The notes beneath the pieces are model-generated. The model saw only the letters and a program-made list of their open reading frames with translations. It had not been told where the DNA came from and ran no database searches. From Eleginops maclovinus (taxonomy: Eukaryota > Chordata > Actinopteri > Perciformes > Eleginopidae), in contig NC_086361.1 of NCBI RefSeq assembly GCF_036324505.1, positions 6,546,828 through 6,610,827 of the forward strand: DNA of 64,000 nucleotides. Direction: 5' to 3'. Positions 37,994 through 50,640 of the stretch are shown one piece after another; position 1 is the first letter of the stretch; every line of letters starts with the position of its first letter. Both the position numbers and the translations under genes were made by a program.

Positions 37994-39291
37994 CTGAAAG
38001 AGAGAAAGGGATGATAAGGAAAGTGAATTGCCTTTCAATGATATTGAGATTGATAAAGACATTCAAGAGTGAGAAAAACATTGTGTTTACCACAGGCCTT
38101 ACTGCAGGAATTTAACAAAAAACCCAGGTCTTTGACAAAAGCAAACAGGAAGTGATGGTAACTCATTCATGGATTTTAGGACTTATTCCTGCACCATTCT
38201 ATTAAAGGGATTCTTTAAAGTGGGGTGTTTGAAGTAACGTTAGGCTAAGAACAAACTACATCAAAGTCGCATGGCTGAGCATAAACACCACTAAGCTAAA
38301 GGCAGACTGTTGTTTAGCAGTTTCCTTTAGATCCATGTTAGCAAATTCCTTTTTTATGACACAAAGTTCTAGACGAGTTTGGTTTATATATTTGTATTTT
38401 GTAGATCCAAATGTATTACGTATTTGAAGCTTGTGTTAACTGAAGAACTTTAGGATTCTAACCAAAAAACACATTGACTTTTAAGCAAACATACTGGAAG
38501 TGCTAAAATGCTAACACATTTCTGGGTTTAAGGACTCATTCCTGCACCACACTTAAAGGGATAGTGTTGATAGATCTGAGAGGGGTTGTTTTAGGTGCTT
38601 ATTCCTAGTCAGTGCAATACTTATTTTTTGGGTAGCTAAATACCTTTTGCTCCCTTCCACAACAGTGCATTGCTCAGCCTTTGTGCCCTACTTCTGTTTC
38701 TTTCTCAAAACTTGGGGCGTGATGACTTGCATCTTCTGACGAGGGCTAAATACCTCATACAACCCCTCTTTATAAGATCTGGACCTTTTCACCTAGACCT
38801 TTAATCTGTTTCAAAATTGTACACCACAAAAAAAACTTCAATGCCAAAAAAGGAATGTGTGAATGAGGTGTGTGAGCTGTGCTGAATCCAGAGTAAAAAC
38901 CCTGCAACCTTAAAACAGCTTTTCTCCACAAATTCAAAGCACACTTATGTGGGGAGGATGAAAAAATCAGTTAGTGTCACTATCATAAGTCTTTTTATTT
39001 TTTACAGTGAAGGCAAACCGAAGCATGTAAGAAGTTAAAACAAGCTTACAGGAAAGCTCTCTTAGCTCACACAGAGAGAGAGACTGGCCAAGACAGCGAG
39101 ACAGAGACAGAGGGGAGTATGGGTAGAAGACAGTGTGTGGGAGTGTGTAATGGGAAGTGTCTGTTCCTCCTAGAGAGCCCTGACCTATAAAAGCAGATCT
39201 GAGTTACAGCGCAGACAGGAGACATGATCCCTCACACCAGCGCAAAACTATCACACACACAGTGAGGAGTCATAATGTGTTAAGTGTGTGC

Positions 39292-39378
39292 TCCTGTTTG
39301 TATATCCTTGTGAGGACCAAGGCTTAAAGAGTGAGGACATTTTATTTCAAATGTTTACTTTTAGGGTTAGAATTAAGC
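39292..39378 (+). repeat. dispersed repeat: GTGAGGACC type, copy 1
   Basis: The phrase TATCCTTGTGAGGACCAAGG, then AGAGTGAGGACATTT, recurs at 60602-60662. This motif pair followed by TTAGGGTTAG-like sequence is a familiar interspersed repeat type in fish introns. A short TTAGGGTTAGAATTAAG follows here. Confidence 0.55.
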
Positions 39379-39785
39379 TTTGGTTAGAGACTAAAGAGTG
39401 TACAAAGATGTCATTATTTCCACATCCTTATACTATACTTTTCTTCTCTGCGTTCTGTTATGACATACGCCAACACACTCACAAAGGCTGCACACATGCA
39501 GAAGAGATGAGGAGTTTTGTTTTGAAACAAAATTTTGAGCTGAGCCATTTTGGTTTTTGAAAAGTGGACTTTTCAAAATGAAACAGATCACTTTTGAGTG
39601 TTTTCATCTAAACCTGATGAATTACACACTGTTTCTTTAGAGCCAGTGAAGATAATTTCACAGCTTGAATTGCACGCATGACCACGTGTTGGAGTGCTTG
39701 TGGTCCCGTGTTCATGTGGAAACTGTGTTTTAAACATATTCCTGGTTACTTCTTGCTGCAGCTTGACAGGCAGTTTTGATTACTT

Positions 39786-39924
<139 letters not shown>

Positions 39925-40094
39925 TTTTGCTCTTTAAATTGCAGATTATAAAAAGACAAAGCAATCTGTTCCATCTTTGCGGCAAGGTCACAAAGTTGAG
40001 ACAATGCTGTCAGCTTCCCTAAATCTCTGTACCGCCACGCTGAACCTGTCACGTGTTTAATCCTGTGAAAATGAATGGATTAGAAGAAAGTAAA

Positions 40095-40167
40095 AGTGTG
40101 TGTGCTTGTGTGTGTGTACGTGTGTGTGCGTGCGTGCATGTGTGTGTTTGTGTACATTTGTGTGTAA
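40095..40167. repeat. imperfect GT/GC-rich microsatellite
   Basis: GT runs interrupted by CTT, TAC, GC and TTT, about 170 bases to the right of the previous GT tract in the same intron. Confidence 0.9.
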
Positions 40168-40991
40168 ACATATCTTATTGATTTTTTATACTCCAGAAAG
40201 TACAAAGGGTGATTTTATGCAATTTATTTTTTGAAAGTTAGGCCTTTGGGTGTGACATTGGGTGTTATCATAGGCACCAGTTTTGCCTTTCCTCATATTG
40301 TGCGTAATTATAAAATTCTGGATGCATTTGTCACAATATGCCTACAAATTTATAACAACGGTGAAACGGTGGCAAACACAAACACCTTGATGGAAACAAC
40401 CTCTTGCTGTTTTGCTAATCAGCAAAGGAACACATTAACAAACATATAGGTGGGTGGAAGGTCATAATGACAAACTGAATGTGATCTATGCCAGGTCGCT
40501 ATTGTATCAGTTGGTGGATTGCTAAAAAAAAAAAAGTCTTACTAAACTAGGTTTAAAACTACTTGAGCCAGGACTAGAAGCAAATATTTGTCCTCCATTA
40601 TCACCTACCTTACCCTATCAGTTTCCCTGCACTGTTTGTTAATGTTGTTTCATGTTGGAAACCCTGGTAAAATAAAGAGGTGTTCAAGCAAATAAACCAG
40701 ATGTTATTTTTTATCATCAAGACCATTAAAGAAGAGACTGGGAGGTGTGCAAAGAAAATGAAGCACACACATACAAAAGTATCACTTCCTCATTATCGCT
40801 GTCTAGCAGAGAGGATATAAATGTGCACTGTTAGGTCTTTATAGATAAGTGATGAAAGGTCTGCCAAAGTAAACACCTAAACTCTCTGGCTAAGCACCAA
40901 TCTATGTTGGAAGTTATCCTTTTTCTACCCACATGGAACAAATGAACCATTGCCTTTGCATAATTTAAAAAGGTGTGTTAGTGTTTCTTAC

Positions 40992-41285
40992 ATTCAACCG
41001 AGAGCTGGATGGTGTGAGCCCACTGTCGTTCCTGAGTACTCTGGTCCACCATGCAGGTCACCTCCCCGCCGTTATCTGCTGGCGTTGGAACCAGACGGTA
41101 CTCACTGCGTACCGTCACTGTGCCGTCCGGCCCGTTGGTGGTGCTAGTTGTGTGGTTACCTTCAACCTTCCCCGCCCACTTGATGGTGGCCGCCGGTTTG
41201 CCATCAGCTGCCTCGCACGTGGCCACCACAACCGACTTGGTCCCGGCCTTAACGGTCACAACCTTGGCGGAGTTCTTAGGCTTAG
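40992..41285 (-). CDS. nectin2: nectin-2-like exon: second Ig domain
   Basis: This exon encodes the whole second Ig domain (C-type) of the nectin. It starts after CCTCCAG in phase 1 and ends at GAA-T/gtaaga in phase 1, 294 bases. Recognisable family segments are AKPKN at the start, VVATCEAADGKPAATIKW with the first cysteine, GTVTVRSEYRLVP (close to the strongly conserved nectin stretch GTVTV-x-YRLVP), and GGEVTCMVDQ with the second cysteine. The last residues, QLSVEY, lead into the third domain. One N-glycosylation sequon (NHT in EGNHTT) is visible. In nectins this domain is thought to support cis dimerisation. The long intron on its 5' side is 9.1 kb, the one on its 3' side 3.0 kb. Confidence 0.93.
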
Positions 41286-44200
41286 CTGGAGGCAGAGAAT
41301 GAGGGAGACAGGTGGGGAGAAGAGCAAAAGAAAGAGACATAAGACATGAGGCAGAGGAGGTTCAATCAGCTTGTTGTATTTTCATGCACTGTACACCGTG
41401 GCACCCTGCTGTGTGGAATGAAATTCAGATGAGAGAGGGATGGGCCCTCTGGGGTGACCCTAGGCCTCTCAACATCACAGAGACACAGAGAAAAAAGCAA
41501 AGCAACATCCTTAAAAAGTCCTGCAGTATCTATATTAAAACCATTGGAGCATTAGAATTTTTAAATCCAGTTAATATACATTTCTATGACTTAATTACAG
41601 CTTTCATTGTATTAGAATAAACCTGAACAAAGTGAATCCCTTGCAAATGTGTGAAACTAAAACTAAATAGTAAGAAAGATAGCCTTGGTCTTTGAACCAA
41701 TTATAATGCATGTTTGACATCAACCAATTGCTTTAGAGAGAGCTTCATCATCATAGACTTCCTTGGAGGTGGTTCCCCAATTGAAGTGAAACATCAAACA
41801 TGCCATCAGTTACAAGGTTTCCACATTACAACAGCGATATTGCAACATTGCTTTTCCCTCTCCCATCACATTAGCGTTGTTAAATCAAAGTAGACTTGTT
41901 CTATAAAGTGGCCTTGTTCCAAGAAAATGCCCTTCCACTACCAATAAATCTGTAAATGTCAGTGAATTCCATTATTTCCTGATGTCAAGTGTGGCAATTT
42001 ACTTTTTTGTTATACCCACTGTTCACATGCGTCATGTTGTACTGCAGGATGCGATTTAGTAAATTTACCCTAAACGCCTTTGAACCTGCGGCACAGAGAC
42101 TTTACTTATCAGGAAAAAAAACAGGCAATTATTGAAAACACATTTTTTGCTAGTGCTTTGCCTGCTGCTTTATTCAGGCTTCTGTAAGCCCTGGAATTGG
42201 TATGTCTGTGTCATTGGAGAAATAAATCATCACTATGATTCTAAGGGACTGACACCAAAGTGTATATTTATGGTCATTGATTAAAGTCTTTGGACATTTT
42301 CTGCTACATGTACACTGTACTGTAAATAGGTCGACGTGGTGCCATTCCATTTACAGTTGGACAATGTGTCATGTTTAAGAAAAAATATTGCCACAGCCAA
42401 CAGAAAAAACACTTCAAAATGATTATCCTTTAGCATTAGCCAAGCATTAGCATTTCCAAGAATGTTTAAGGTCTTTAAATTAAGAAAACATGCAAATTAC
42501 TTTAATATACATTATAATTATGTATTTGTAACCCCCCTTCATGCCAGCATTTAAAGGCAATTTGATTTTAGTAAAAAATCATGGCAATTCAGGGACATAT
42601 TTTATGCATAAAATAAAACTTTTGACTTTGACTTTCAAATTAATGCTACAGTATTGACCAGTAGCAAGAAACAGAGTGCCACATTGTGGATAATGGAGAA
42701 AGCCATTGTAGCCTCTGTGTAGCACCTCCCACTTCTATTGAACCTTCTCTGTGAATGAACAAAAGGCTCCACAAATGCAAATTGGTTTGTTGACAGTTTT
42801 GAGACCAAAATAAATGTACAAATACTTTTTTGAATAAACTGTGTGAAGGTTTTGACACATCACACCTGGAACACCCGAGGGTTTAAGGAGAGTCAATCTG
42901 AAAATGTTACATTTTTAAGCGGCAATGAGCCTCCATCATCTCTATGTTTGCCTGCTTTTCGCTTTTGTTCGGGAACAACTTTGGATTTCCCATGTGGTTT
43001 GACAAAAAGTAGTTTAAATCCTGTCATTTAAACCAATTTCCAAAACAATGACAATTTTGATCTACCACTTTGTGGTGTGAGCAGGTCTTCAGCTCAAAAT
43101 GAAAATCGCTACTGATTCTGGATCCAGGTTGACATTTGACCACCTTATAGTGTCACCCATCGGCTTTTTTGATTACTGCAATTATTAAAGCTGTGAAGAC
43201 TTGCCGTCTCCTGAGGTTCTTACTGTAAAGGGGAAAGGATAAAATAGCGAAAATGAGGCACACACAGGGAGGATGAAATGCATAAAAAGAGAGATCACAT
43301 TGAAAAGAGGAGTGGCAGAAAGAGGTTTGGGATTGAACAGCGGGCCTAAACAAGTCGGGAGTATCCATCCCTGATGTGTTTCATGACATTGCATCCGATT
43401 AGGCACACTGCTAGTTATCAGTCTGAGACATTATGAGTAGAGAGTAATTAGAAGGCAAGCATGAAGTTATGCTAACAGAGCTGAACAAACAGCTCTGTTT
43501 CCCCCCCCACCAACACAAACCCTTTGGTACCATCAATAGGCTGAATGACAGAGACTGACAGGGAGGGAGACATGAAAAATGCCTTATAGTTATGTGTGCA
43601 AACACTGTTAACAGCATGGAGTATGTTTGGTTTATGAAACCAAACACTTAAAAAGCTTAAAATGTGTCATATTCAACGCATGCTTCCATTGATTCTATTA
43701 AAATTGCAATGTGGTGCATGTTTAGCCAAGAATGATGTTCTTCAATCAATTCAAGTCACATTTGCTCCATTCAGAGAGACATTGACTGTGAAACATTGTC
43801 CCAGTAGCTTCTAAGGATTCTCAGGACCCTTCAGCAAGGCAGTTGCTTGCCCAAACTTGAACCTGAGACTTCTCTAGAAGTTTTTCTTTCAGACTTGGCA
43901 AGCAGTTACAGATCAAAGCCTGTGACTGGAAGATTGCCAGACTGAATGTTAAAAAACAAGTTGGGCATATCTGCCAAGCCTGAAGATTTGTAACTGAATG
44001 TGAAGCCGGCTGTTGCTGCATTAAGGCAGCATTCACACAGGACAGCTGACATCTGTCATATTCAGATCTTGTGTTGAAACCATCCAGACTCCCAGAAAGC
44101 TAATTAGTGAAGCCCAGTACGGCCCACATTATTACTTACATTTGCCCACATTCTGCCTGACAACGACAGTGATGAAGACATGCAATATGGCAGCAAGGAC

Positions 44201-46589
44201 ACAAACTTAACCTTGATATGAACAATCAAGCCTTTTTAAGACCTAACTCTTAACCAGATTACAAATAGTTTGTTTCATTTGGCCCTACTTACATGTGGCT
44301 GGGTAGAGATGAGCCATTTTGGGAGCAAAAACCCCCTCAACATTGCAACAAATGACCCATTTACTTCCTTAAATCAATCACAGTTGACCTAGAATCATGT
44401 CCTATCTGGGTTGTGTCGCAGTGTGCGGCTCTTAAAACAGTTTGAAGCAATCTGTACACATTTCAAAGGCTGATGAAGTCCATTTGAATATCCCATTTTT
44501 AGCAGCATGGGTCATCTTCCACATGGTGGTCCAGATTAAAACTCTCAACAACTTTTAAATGGTACCTCCTACAGAATTATTTAACATTTATGGTACCCAG
44601 AGTGTAAACTCTACTGAATATGCTGAACTCTTTTCCATAAGTTTATATTACATTTTTGTCTAGGCAACTATTGGATGAAGTATCATAAAGTGTTGTATTC
44701 ACTTTCATGTTCACTTAACTATTGAGTGTTTTTTTCTTTTGTCCAGTAAATACTTTACGAAACACCTGCAAAACAAATACAAAAATCTCACCAGCTTCTG
44801 TTTTAATTTGTCTTTAATGCCAATTAGCAAATGGTAGCATGCTGAGTTAAGATGCTGAACAATATACCTGTTGCAAATCAAAAATTGTACCTATGTCAAT
44901 CCAATGTTAGCCTGCTCTTTGTAGCATTTAGCTCAAAACACTGTAATTACAGCTTCCCATAGCTGTTGGCATGGCCGTAGCTGTACGTTTCTTTGTGTTA
45001 TTAATCAAAAGTATATCTTCTGAATGATGATTGACTTGTTTACCTTCTGTTTTCATACACCAACATTGTACATCAATGTTATATGTTAATACATCCTCTA
45101 TGTCAGTGCGCTTCCCCTCACATAAACAGGCTCAGGAAAAGAGTCAATAAGTAAATTTGACCACCCGTGAATTTTTCATTTCTATTGGTGCAAGTACAGA
45201 ATTGAAACAAACCAAAGTCTTCAAATACAATGTTTGGGAAAAAAAGCAGCTTCCTCCTTCTCTCCTTCAACCTGGATTTATTAAATGCTGTATCCTGCTG
45301 TATCCTGGCAGCCAAGTGATTATTTTGTTTTTGATTTTAAACTTAGACATTAGCCAAAACTCGATAAAGGCTTCTGGATCTTGTTAGACTTTTTTGGAAT
45401 TCATACCTCGCCAGCTGCCCAGGTTTGTAAACATCTTGTATCTAGCTTGACACGCTGCCGCTGAATATTTCCAGACAATGCCGGGGAAAAAAAAACATCT
45501 GTTTGGCTCTCTACAAGTCCTCAACTGTTAACATTACATGAATATTCAAGGAACACAACAAGAGTTTATACTGCAGTTATTCAGCTGTGTTGTTTTGACA
45601 AATCATTATTGGCTCCTAGAAATGTTGAAAAAATGCATTAATTTGAGATTTAGACTAATTTAGCTCATTTAAGCTTGAGAGCACTCAGTAAGTGCCTGGA
45701 ATGTACAAAATAAAAAAAGAAATGTATAATTATTCCCAATGCCTCTATCGTTATTCAAAGGAAAGAGGTGAAAACCCATCATTTTGACTTCTAAACCCAG
45801 CTCAGACTTGCCTCTGAACACAGAGCACCTCTGGGCCTCGTGTTTCAAGCCCCTTTGTGCTGCTGCATTTAACTACATTTTGACTGATTCAGTGCTACTA
45901 CTTTCGGGCAAATGGAAACCCAAAGGCATTTTTATTTTTTAACCTTCCTCTGTTTGTCAGAAACTCAACCATATAAAGAATGCTGTTTCAATTCACCAAG
46001 GTTGTTAAAGTACAGAGCAAGTTTTTCCTTGTAGTATGTGCTGACAGCATATTTTCTGTGAATGTGGAACAGTTCTATCCTTGTTGTTTAGGTTATCTCT
46101 CCGCGTCATAAAGTTCCTCCTTAACTGAAGATGTCAGCAACCCTAGGAGTCAAGATTTGTATATTGAATTATTATTTGAATAAATGGAAACAACTATACT
46201 GAACAAATTCCAGCTCTGATATGCCATGAGAGCTGAATGTAATTCACAGAGCATTGTCCTTGAAGGTCAAAAGGGATTACTATAATTTCTCTTTAACCCT
46301 TATTTTTCAAGCACAGGTTTACTTTGCACACAGGATTTCTTCAGGGCAGGACCATGTTTCTCACTCTACGATTGCTGATCTTTACTGCAGTTGAATGCTT
46401 AGCAGTGGACAGGAACTGTTACAGGGTCTTAAAGATTTACAATACAACACCTGGGCAGCAGATGATCCTATGTTCAGTAGCTTGAATCAATCGATCACCC
46501 GCAGTAATATAAAGAAGACAGAGGTTTTAGTCGTACAATTACTTTGTTTTTCATTAGGACCACAACATCATAGATAGTGAAGGATTAAG

Positions 46590-46870
46590 ACACTGGTACT
46601 GGCCTACCATGCTGTGAAGGGATCCGATCATTCCTACATCCAAGACATGGTTAAACCATACTCTCCAGCACGTGCACTTTACTCTGAAGAAACCAATCAG
46701 CTTGCTACTCCCTTACTGTGGTTCGGACTCAGGTACCAGTCTACTGAAACATACCTGTTTGCAATCCAAAATGGTGGAATGAGCTCCCCATTGATATCAG
46801 GACAGCAACAGTTCTACATATCTTTTGTCGCAAACTGAAAACACATCAGTTTCGCTATTTCTACTCTTGA
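46590..46870 (+). pseudogene. LINE C-terminal fragment with frameshift
   Basis: The first frame reads SYIQDMVKPYSPARALYSEE followed by TNQLATPLLWFG. After a frameshift at LFAIQ the frame continues WWNELPIDIRTATVLHIFC and RKLKTHQFRYFYS with a TGA stop. The order (DMVKPYSPAR, WNELPIDIRTA, FRRKLKTH-like end) is that of a widespread fish retroelement C-terminus. It lies in the intron between Ig domains 1 and 2, opposite to the nectin gene. It is a dead, 5' truncated copy. Confidence 0.65.
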
Positions 46871-47197
46871 GTCATTTTGTGCAGAAGCTACACTCTATTC
46901 TGCCACTTATATACTCAGTTGATCCTAGGACTCCAGCCAGCGATCGTCTATAGTCCACTCCTACAACATCTGGACTCTCAACATCTTCCTTTTCAAACTC
47001 CAAAACAATGCGTTAAAAAACACTTTTAGCACCTTCTGATCCACTAGACTCTGCCTCACCTGCATTTGTATTCCTGTCCTGCCAGCTACATTATTCAATA
47101 AAACGCAGTATTATTGGGTACCATCCATTGCGTATGCTCCCCATCCAGGACAATTTTATACCATTCACTGCCAAGTGAGTGATTCTTTATTCACACC

Positions 47198-47435
47198 CCA
47201 ATAAGTGGTAATAAGATTGGCCGGTGCTGGTGCTGCGTCCAATAAGTTATAATAGGATTGGCTGTCAGGATTATGTATTTCTACTTAAATAAGTTGTGAT
47301 ATGATTGGGGCGCTGGTGGTTCTATATCCAATAAGATGTAATATGATTGGCTGCCAGAAGTTCTGGATTCAATAGGGTCTAATGTGATTGGCTCATATGG
47401 ATTTTGTATCCAATAAGGTAAAATATGACTGTCTT
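47198..47435. repeat. minisatellite, six units of about 41-47 bp with CCAAT and ATTGG
   Basis: The core AATAAG/AATAGG recurs at about 47200, 47241, 47288, 47330, 47371 and 47412 (spacings about 41, 47, 42, 41, 41). Most units read CCAATAAG, a TAAT-containing spacer, then GATTGGC. CCAAT and ATTGG are complementary, so each unit can form a small hairpin and carries up to two CCAAT-box-like words. The copies have diverged, so the array is not very young. Confidence 0.85.
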
Positions 47436-50396
47436 CTAGTGACTTTGAGACACACTTAGTTCGCCAATTACATTTACATGGACCAGAATCTGTCAGAGAG
47501 AGCTTGGCAGTGCTGTAACGCCAGACAAAAGGCGAGTCAGTGAGCTCCAGCAGGTATTTCCCAGTCTAGCTCAGCTTTGTGCCAGCAGCAGCAGTTTAGC
47601 AGGCTTAGCCCACATCCATCTGCAAACCCGCCAGAATCTCGTGCCGAGTTTTCTCTGCAAGACAGCCAAGTTCTGCATCTCCTGTTCTCTGTCAGAGAGT
47701 GGATTTTCAATTGTTTGTGTGAAGGTTTGCTTTAAAAAAAAAAGTACCAGGGGACTTTATTCTGGCTCAGCCTGGGGGGGAAACATAAAATGAATTTCAT
47801 TTCATGCACCATACTGGCTGCAACAACTGAAAATGGATTTATTTTAATTATTGCCTCCCATTGTGTCTCTACAGTGACTTAGTGGAGAGTCTATGAACTA
47901 TTTTAGTGTAGCTGATAAGGAATTCACAGACCTACAAGTGGGGCAGCGACAAATTAACATTGGTAACACGCCTGTAATCATGCTCTCTATTCTCAATCCT
48001 TTTTTCTGTACATCAACCAATTTAAAAAATGCCATTTAATTACACTGAATGTGTACAAGAAAGCCTCAAACATATTGCAAATGTGACCCTGAAAAATGAA
48101 ATGCATTCGGGTAAATGGTTGAAGTGCATTGTATCAGATCATCCCTTGAGCATGCTACTAAAATATGAGCTTTGAATGTAGGAGCTCTTTATGTAGTACA
48201 ATCACTGACGCTACGGGCCATATACTGTAAGCAGAGCACTCCTATACAACAATCAAGGGAACTGTTGTTATTCACATTCAAGCATGAAGTCTCCTCAGTG
48301 CTGTAAACTGCGAGAGGAAGACACCAGGCATCTCAGTCCATTGTGAGCGGAGTGCAAACGGGAGAGCATGTGGGTGGATGAATAACACCAGCTGTCTCCA
48401 ATTACAAACAGGATGCGTCCCCTGCTAACAGAAACTAAACAACTCGCTTTTTAAAATCAAGACACTGAGGTAACTTTAAGCACTTTGCCAGATTTCACCG
48501 TGTTTGTTTTTACAGTGTTTCAGCCCATTGATGAGTGGGAAAATAAACTATGAAAGGTATGAAAGTTAACAGATGTGTGGGGATGCAATTTGCATATTTA
48601 AATTATTCTAATTGTTTCATTAGAGCCGGAGTTTTCAAAGTCTGACACTGTTTGCCCCACGCTCCAAAACACAAGTCAACTGCTTCAACTTTAAATGGCT
48701 TGGGAATTCTGATAGAAATCATGAACGATTATTTATTTTTTTGGTTGATTTTGACCTTTCGCAGTACTGTTCTTTGCCAAACTTCTAATTGGCATAATTA
48801 TGATAATCAAGTTTGGAACTTCATGCACAGTTCCCATGATATGAGAAATGTAAAAGGGAAGAACAATGTTGCAAAAGAGTTAGCTTTTTATGTTTTTTAG
48901 GATATATTCCTTCTACATTTTGTCAAATTGGCACTAGGAGCTGTCTATGATTGAAATGCACCATCAATCACAGGATTACTAAAGAAAACTTCAAAATGTG
49001 ATGAAATTAAGGAAACCTGGAAAAAAGTACCATCTTTTTATATATACTTTAAACAAAATTATGCAGAGAAAATGTAAGACAAACTGAATTTCCATATCAA
49101 TTGTATAATTTGTATGTGTGTTTTGATTTGACTGCATTGTAAGTGTGATTATTTTATGCAAATTGGAGCAATATGGCGCTGAGGGTTTTAAAGTACCTCC
49201 GTGAGCTGTGCCACTAATGCAACTGCTGACTGCGTTGATAAGCAGCCAAAACAGAAAGCAAAACTAGAAAAAAATCCCTTCCTGTTGCTTTCAAAACATC
49301 AGCATGCACTCTTCTTTTTCACCTTACGCAGAATATATTTATCCGTTTAATTAACAAGTCATTTATCTACTCTTGCTTTTACTAGGCATCAGCTACAAGT
49401 AAGATCGAAATGAGGCTGATTTCCTTGATAAAGAAATGTGATTGAATGGCACTGCTATCCGTACATTGACTTTCTCAAAGCCAAAGTCTATGAAGAGATA
49501 TGTTGATGGCCTTTATCTTATTTACACGCTAAGGGTCCTGGAAAGTAATTTGACCAAAACAGATCGAACTGTAATAACACTGAAATGTCTCTGTGTTCAA
49601 ATATGTCAAGAGTGCCACATAAGACCCTGAAACTGGGCTTTGTTTCACTTAATAGTGAGTTAATGTAGCACAGGCCAACATCCATTCAACCACTCTACGT
49701 ACAATGCACTGTTATATAAGCAGGACAACAAAGGAAACCAGGAATAAAAGACATACATTAAGGGCAGAAAATGGATGCTCAAGTGCTATGTGTCTCGTAA
49801 ATAAACTGACCCAAATGCAAAATAATGAACATCACCTCCAGTCATGGTTTGAATATTATTTAATACCAACCATGCAAGTGAGGTAACCAGTTTTATGCGT
49901 ACATGGATGTCTCATCTGCAAACATCATACTATTAAAAGTTTGTATTTTTATGTATGATTCATGCTTTAAAAGGTTAAAATACATGTTTGTTATTATACT
50001 TTTTATTACAGAAGGTTTAAATGAGGGATTTGTCATACACCGTGATTGCATTTTATTTTAAAGTCTTTAGGGCATAACACAGCGATGTGAATATCTTGAG
50101 TTTTCCTGAGTTTACTTTTTTTTTCTGTATTTTTCACACCGATTAATTTGGTGCCCATCCCACCTCGCTGTGTGACTGTAAATATATGTGCATTTCTAAT
50201 GTATGTGCAGTTGCCTTGGTGAGAGGATTTCGTCACATACTTTAAATTGCTTCTTCATAGGGTTTCACTGCTCTAACAATCCTTGTCATTAAAAAAAACC
50301 GAGAAGCTTTATCTGAAGTATTTGGCAATTGATGGTTCTTGTAGGGTAACAGGCTTTATATAATCTGACATGGACGTATGATATATTTTTACTTAC

Positions 50397-50640
50397 CAAG
50401 CATGATGAGGGTGGTTGTCCCTTGTTCATTTCCAGAAGGGTAGGTGGCGTACTCGCAGGTGTACCGGCCGGTGTCTGACATTTTAAGCTCAGAAATCCTA
50501 ATGGACGGGTTCTCCAGGGTGTTGTGGAGGAAGACAACCCGGTCCTTGAAGGAAGGGTTAGGGAAACTCTGTCCATAGATAGGGTGGTACACAGCAATGT
50601 TGTCCCTCTGCCCATCAATGGGTTCCCAGATCCAAGACAC
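50397..50640 (-). CDS. nectin2: nectin-2-like exon: second half of V-type Ig domain
   Basis: This exon finishes the V-type Ig domain, which in nectins makes the homophilic and heterophilic trans contacts between cells. The acceptor reads CCAACAG/GTG and the donor G/gtaagt. The frame opens with VSWIWEP (core tryptophan) and carries AVYHPIYG, an A-x6-G motif. It continues through SDTGRYTCEYATYPSG, which holds the D-x-G-x-Y-x-C Ig signature with the second disulfide cysteine and the T(F/Y)P motif. It ends at LIML plus one base (phase 1), so the next exon supplies the rest of Ala-Lys-Pro. This is the same linker that joins the first and second Ig domains in mammalian nectins. The exon is 244 bases; with the preceding 113 bases it makes a V domain of normal length. 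No stop or frame break is present. Confidence 0.92.

Larger units (their letters stand above)
41286..50396 (-). other. nectin intron between Ig domains 1 and 2
   Basis: A 9111-base intron, phase 1, with gtaagt donor and CCTCCAG acceptor. It holds the frameshifted LINE fragment and the CCAAT minisatellite. The rest (41286-46589 and 47436-50396) is AT-rich with no recognised gene. Confidence 0.85.

Noticed and set aside
47198..47435. CRISPR-like array
   Set aside because: Spacing is regular but the units diverge, the whole unit repeats rather than a short repeat with unique spacers, and the DNA is from a fish. It is a minisatellite.
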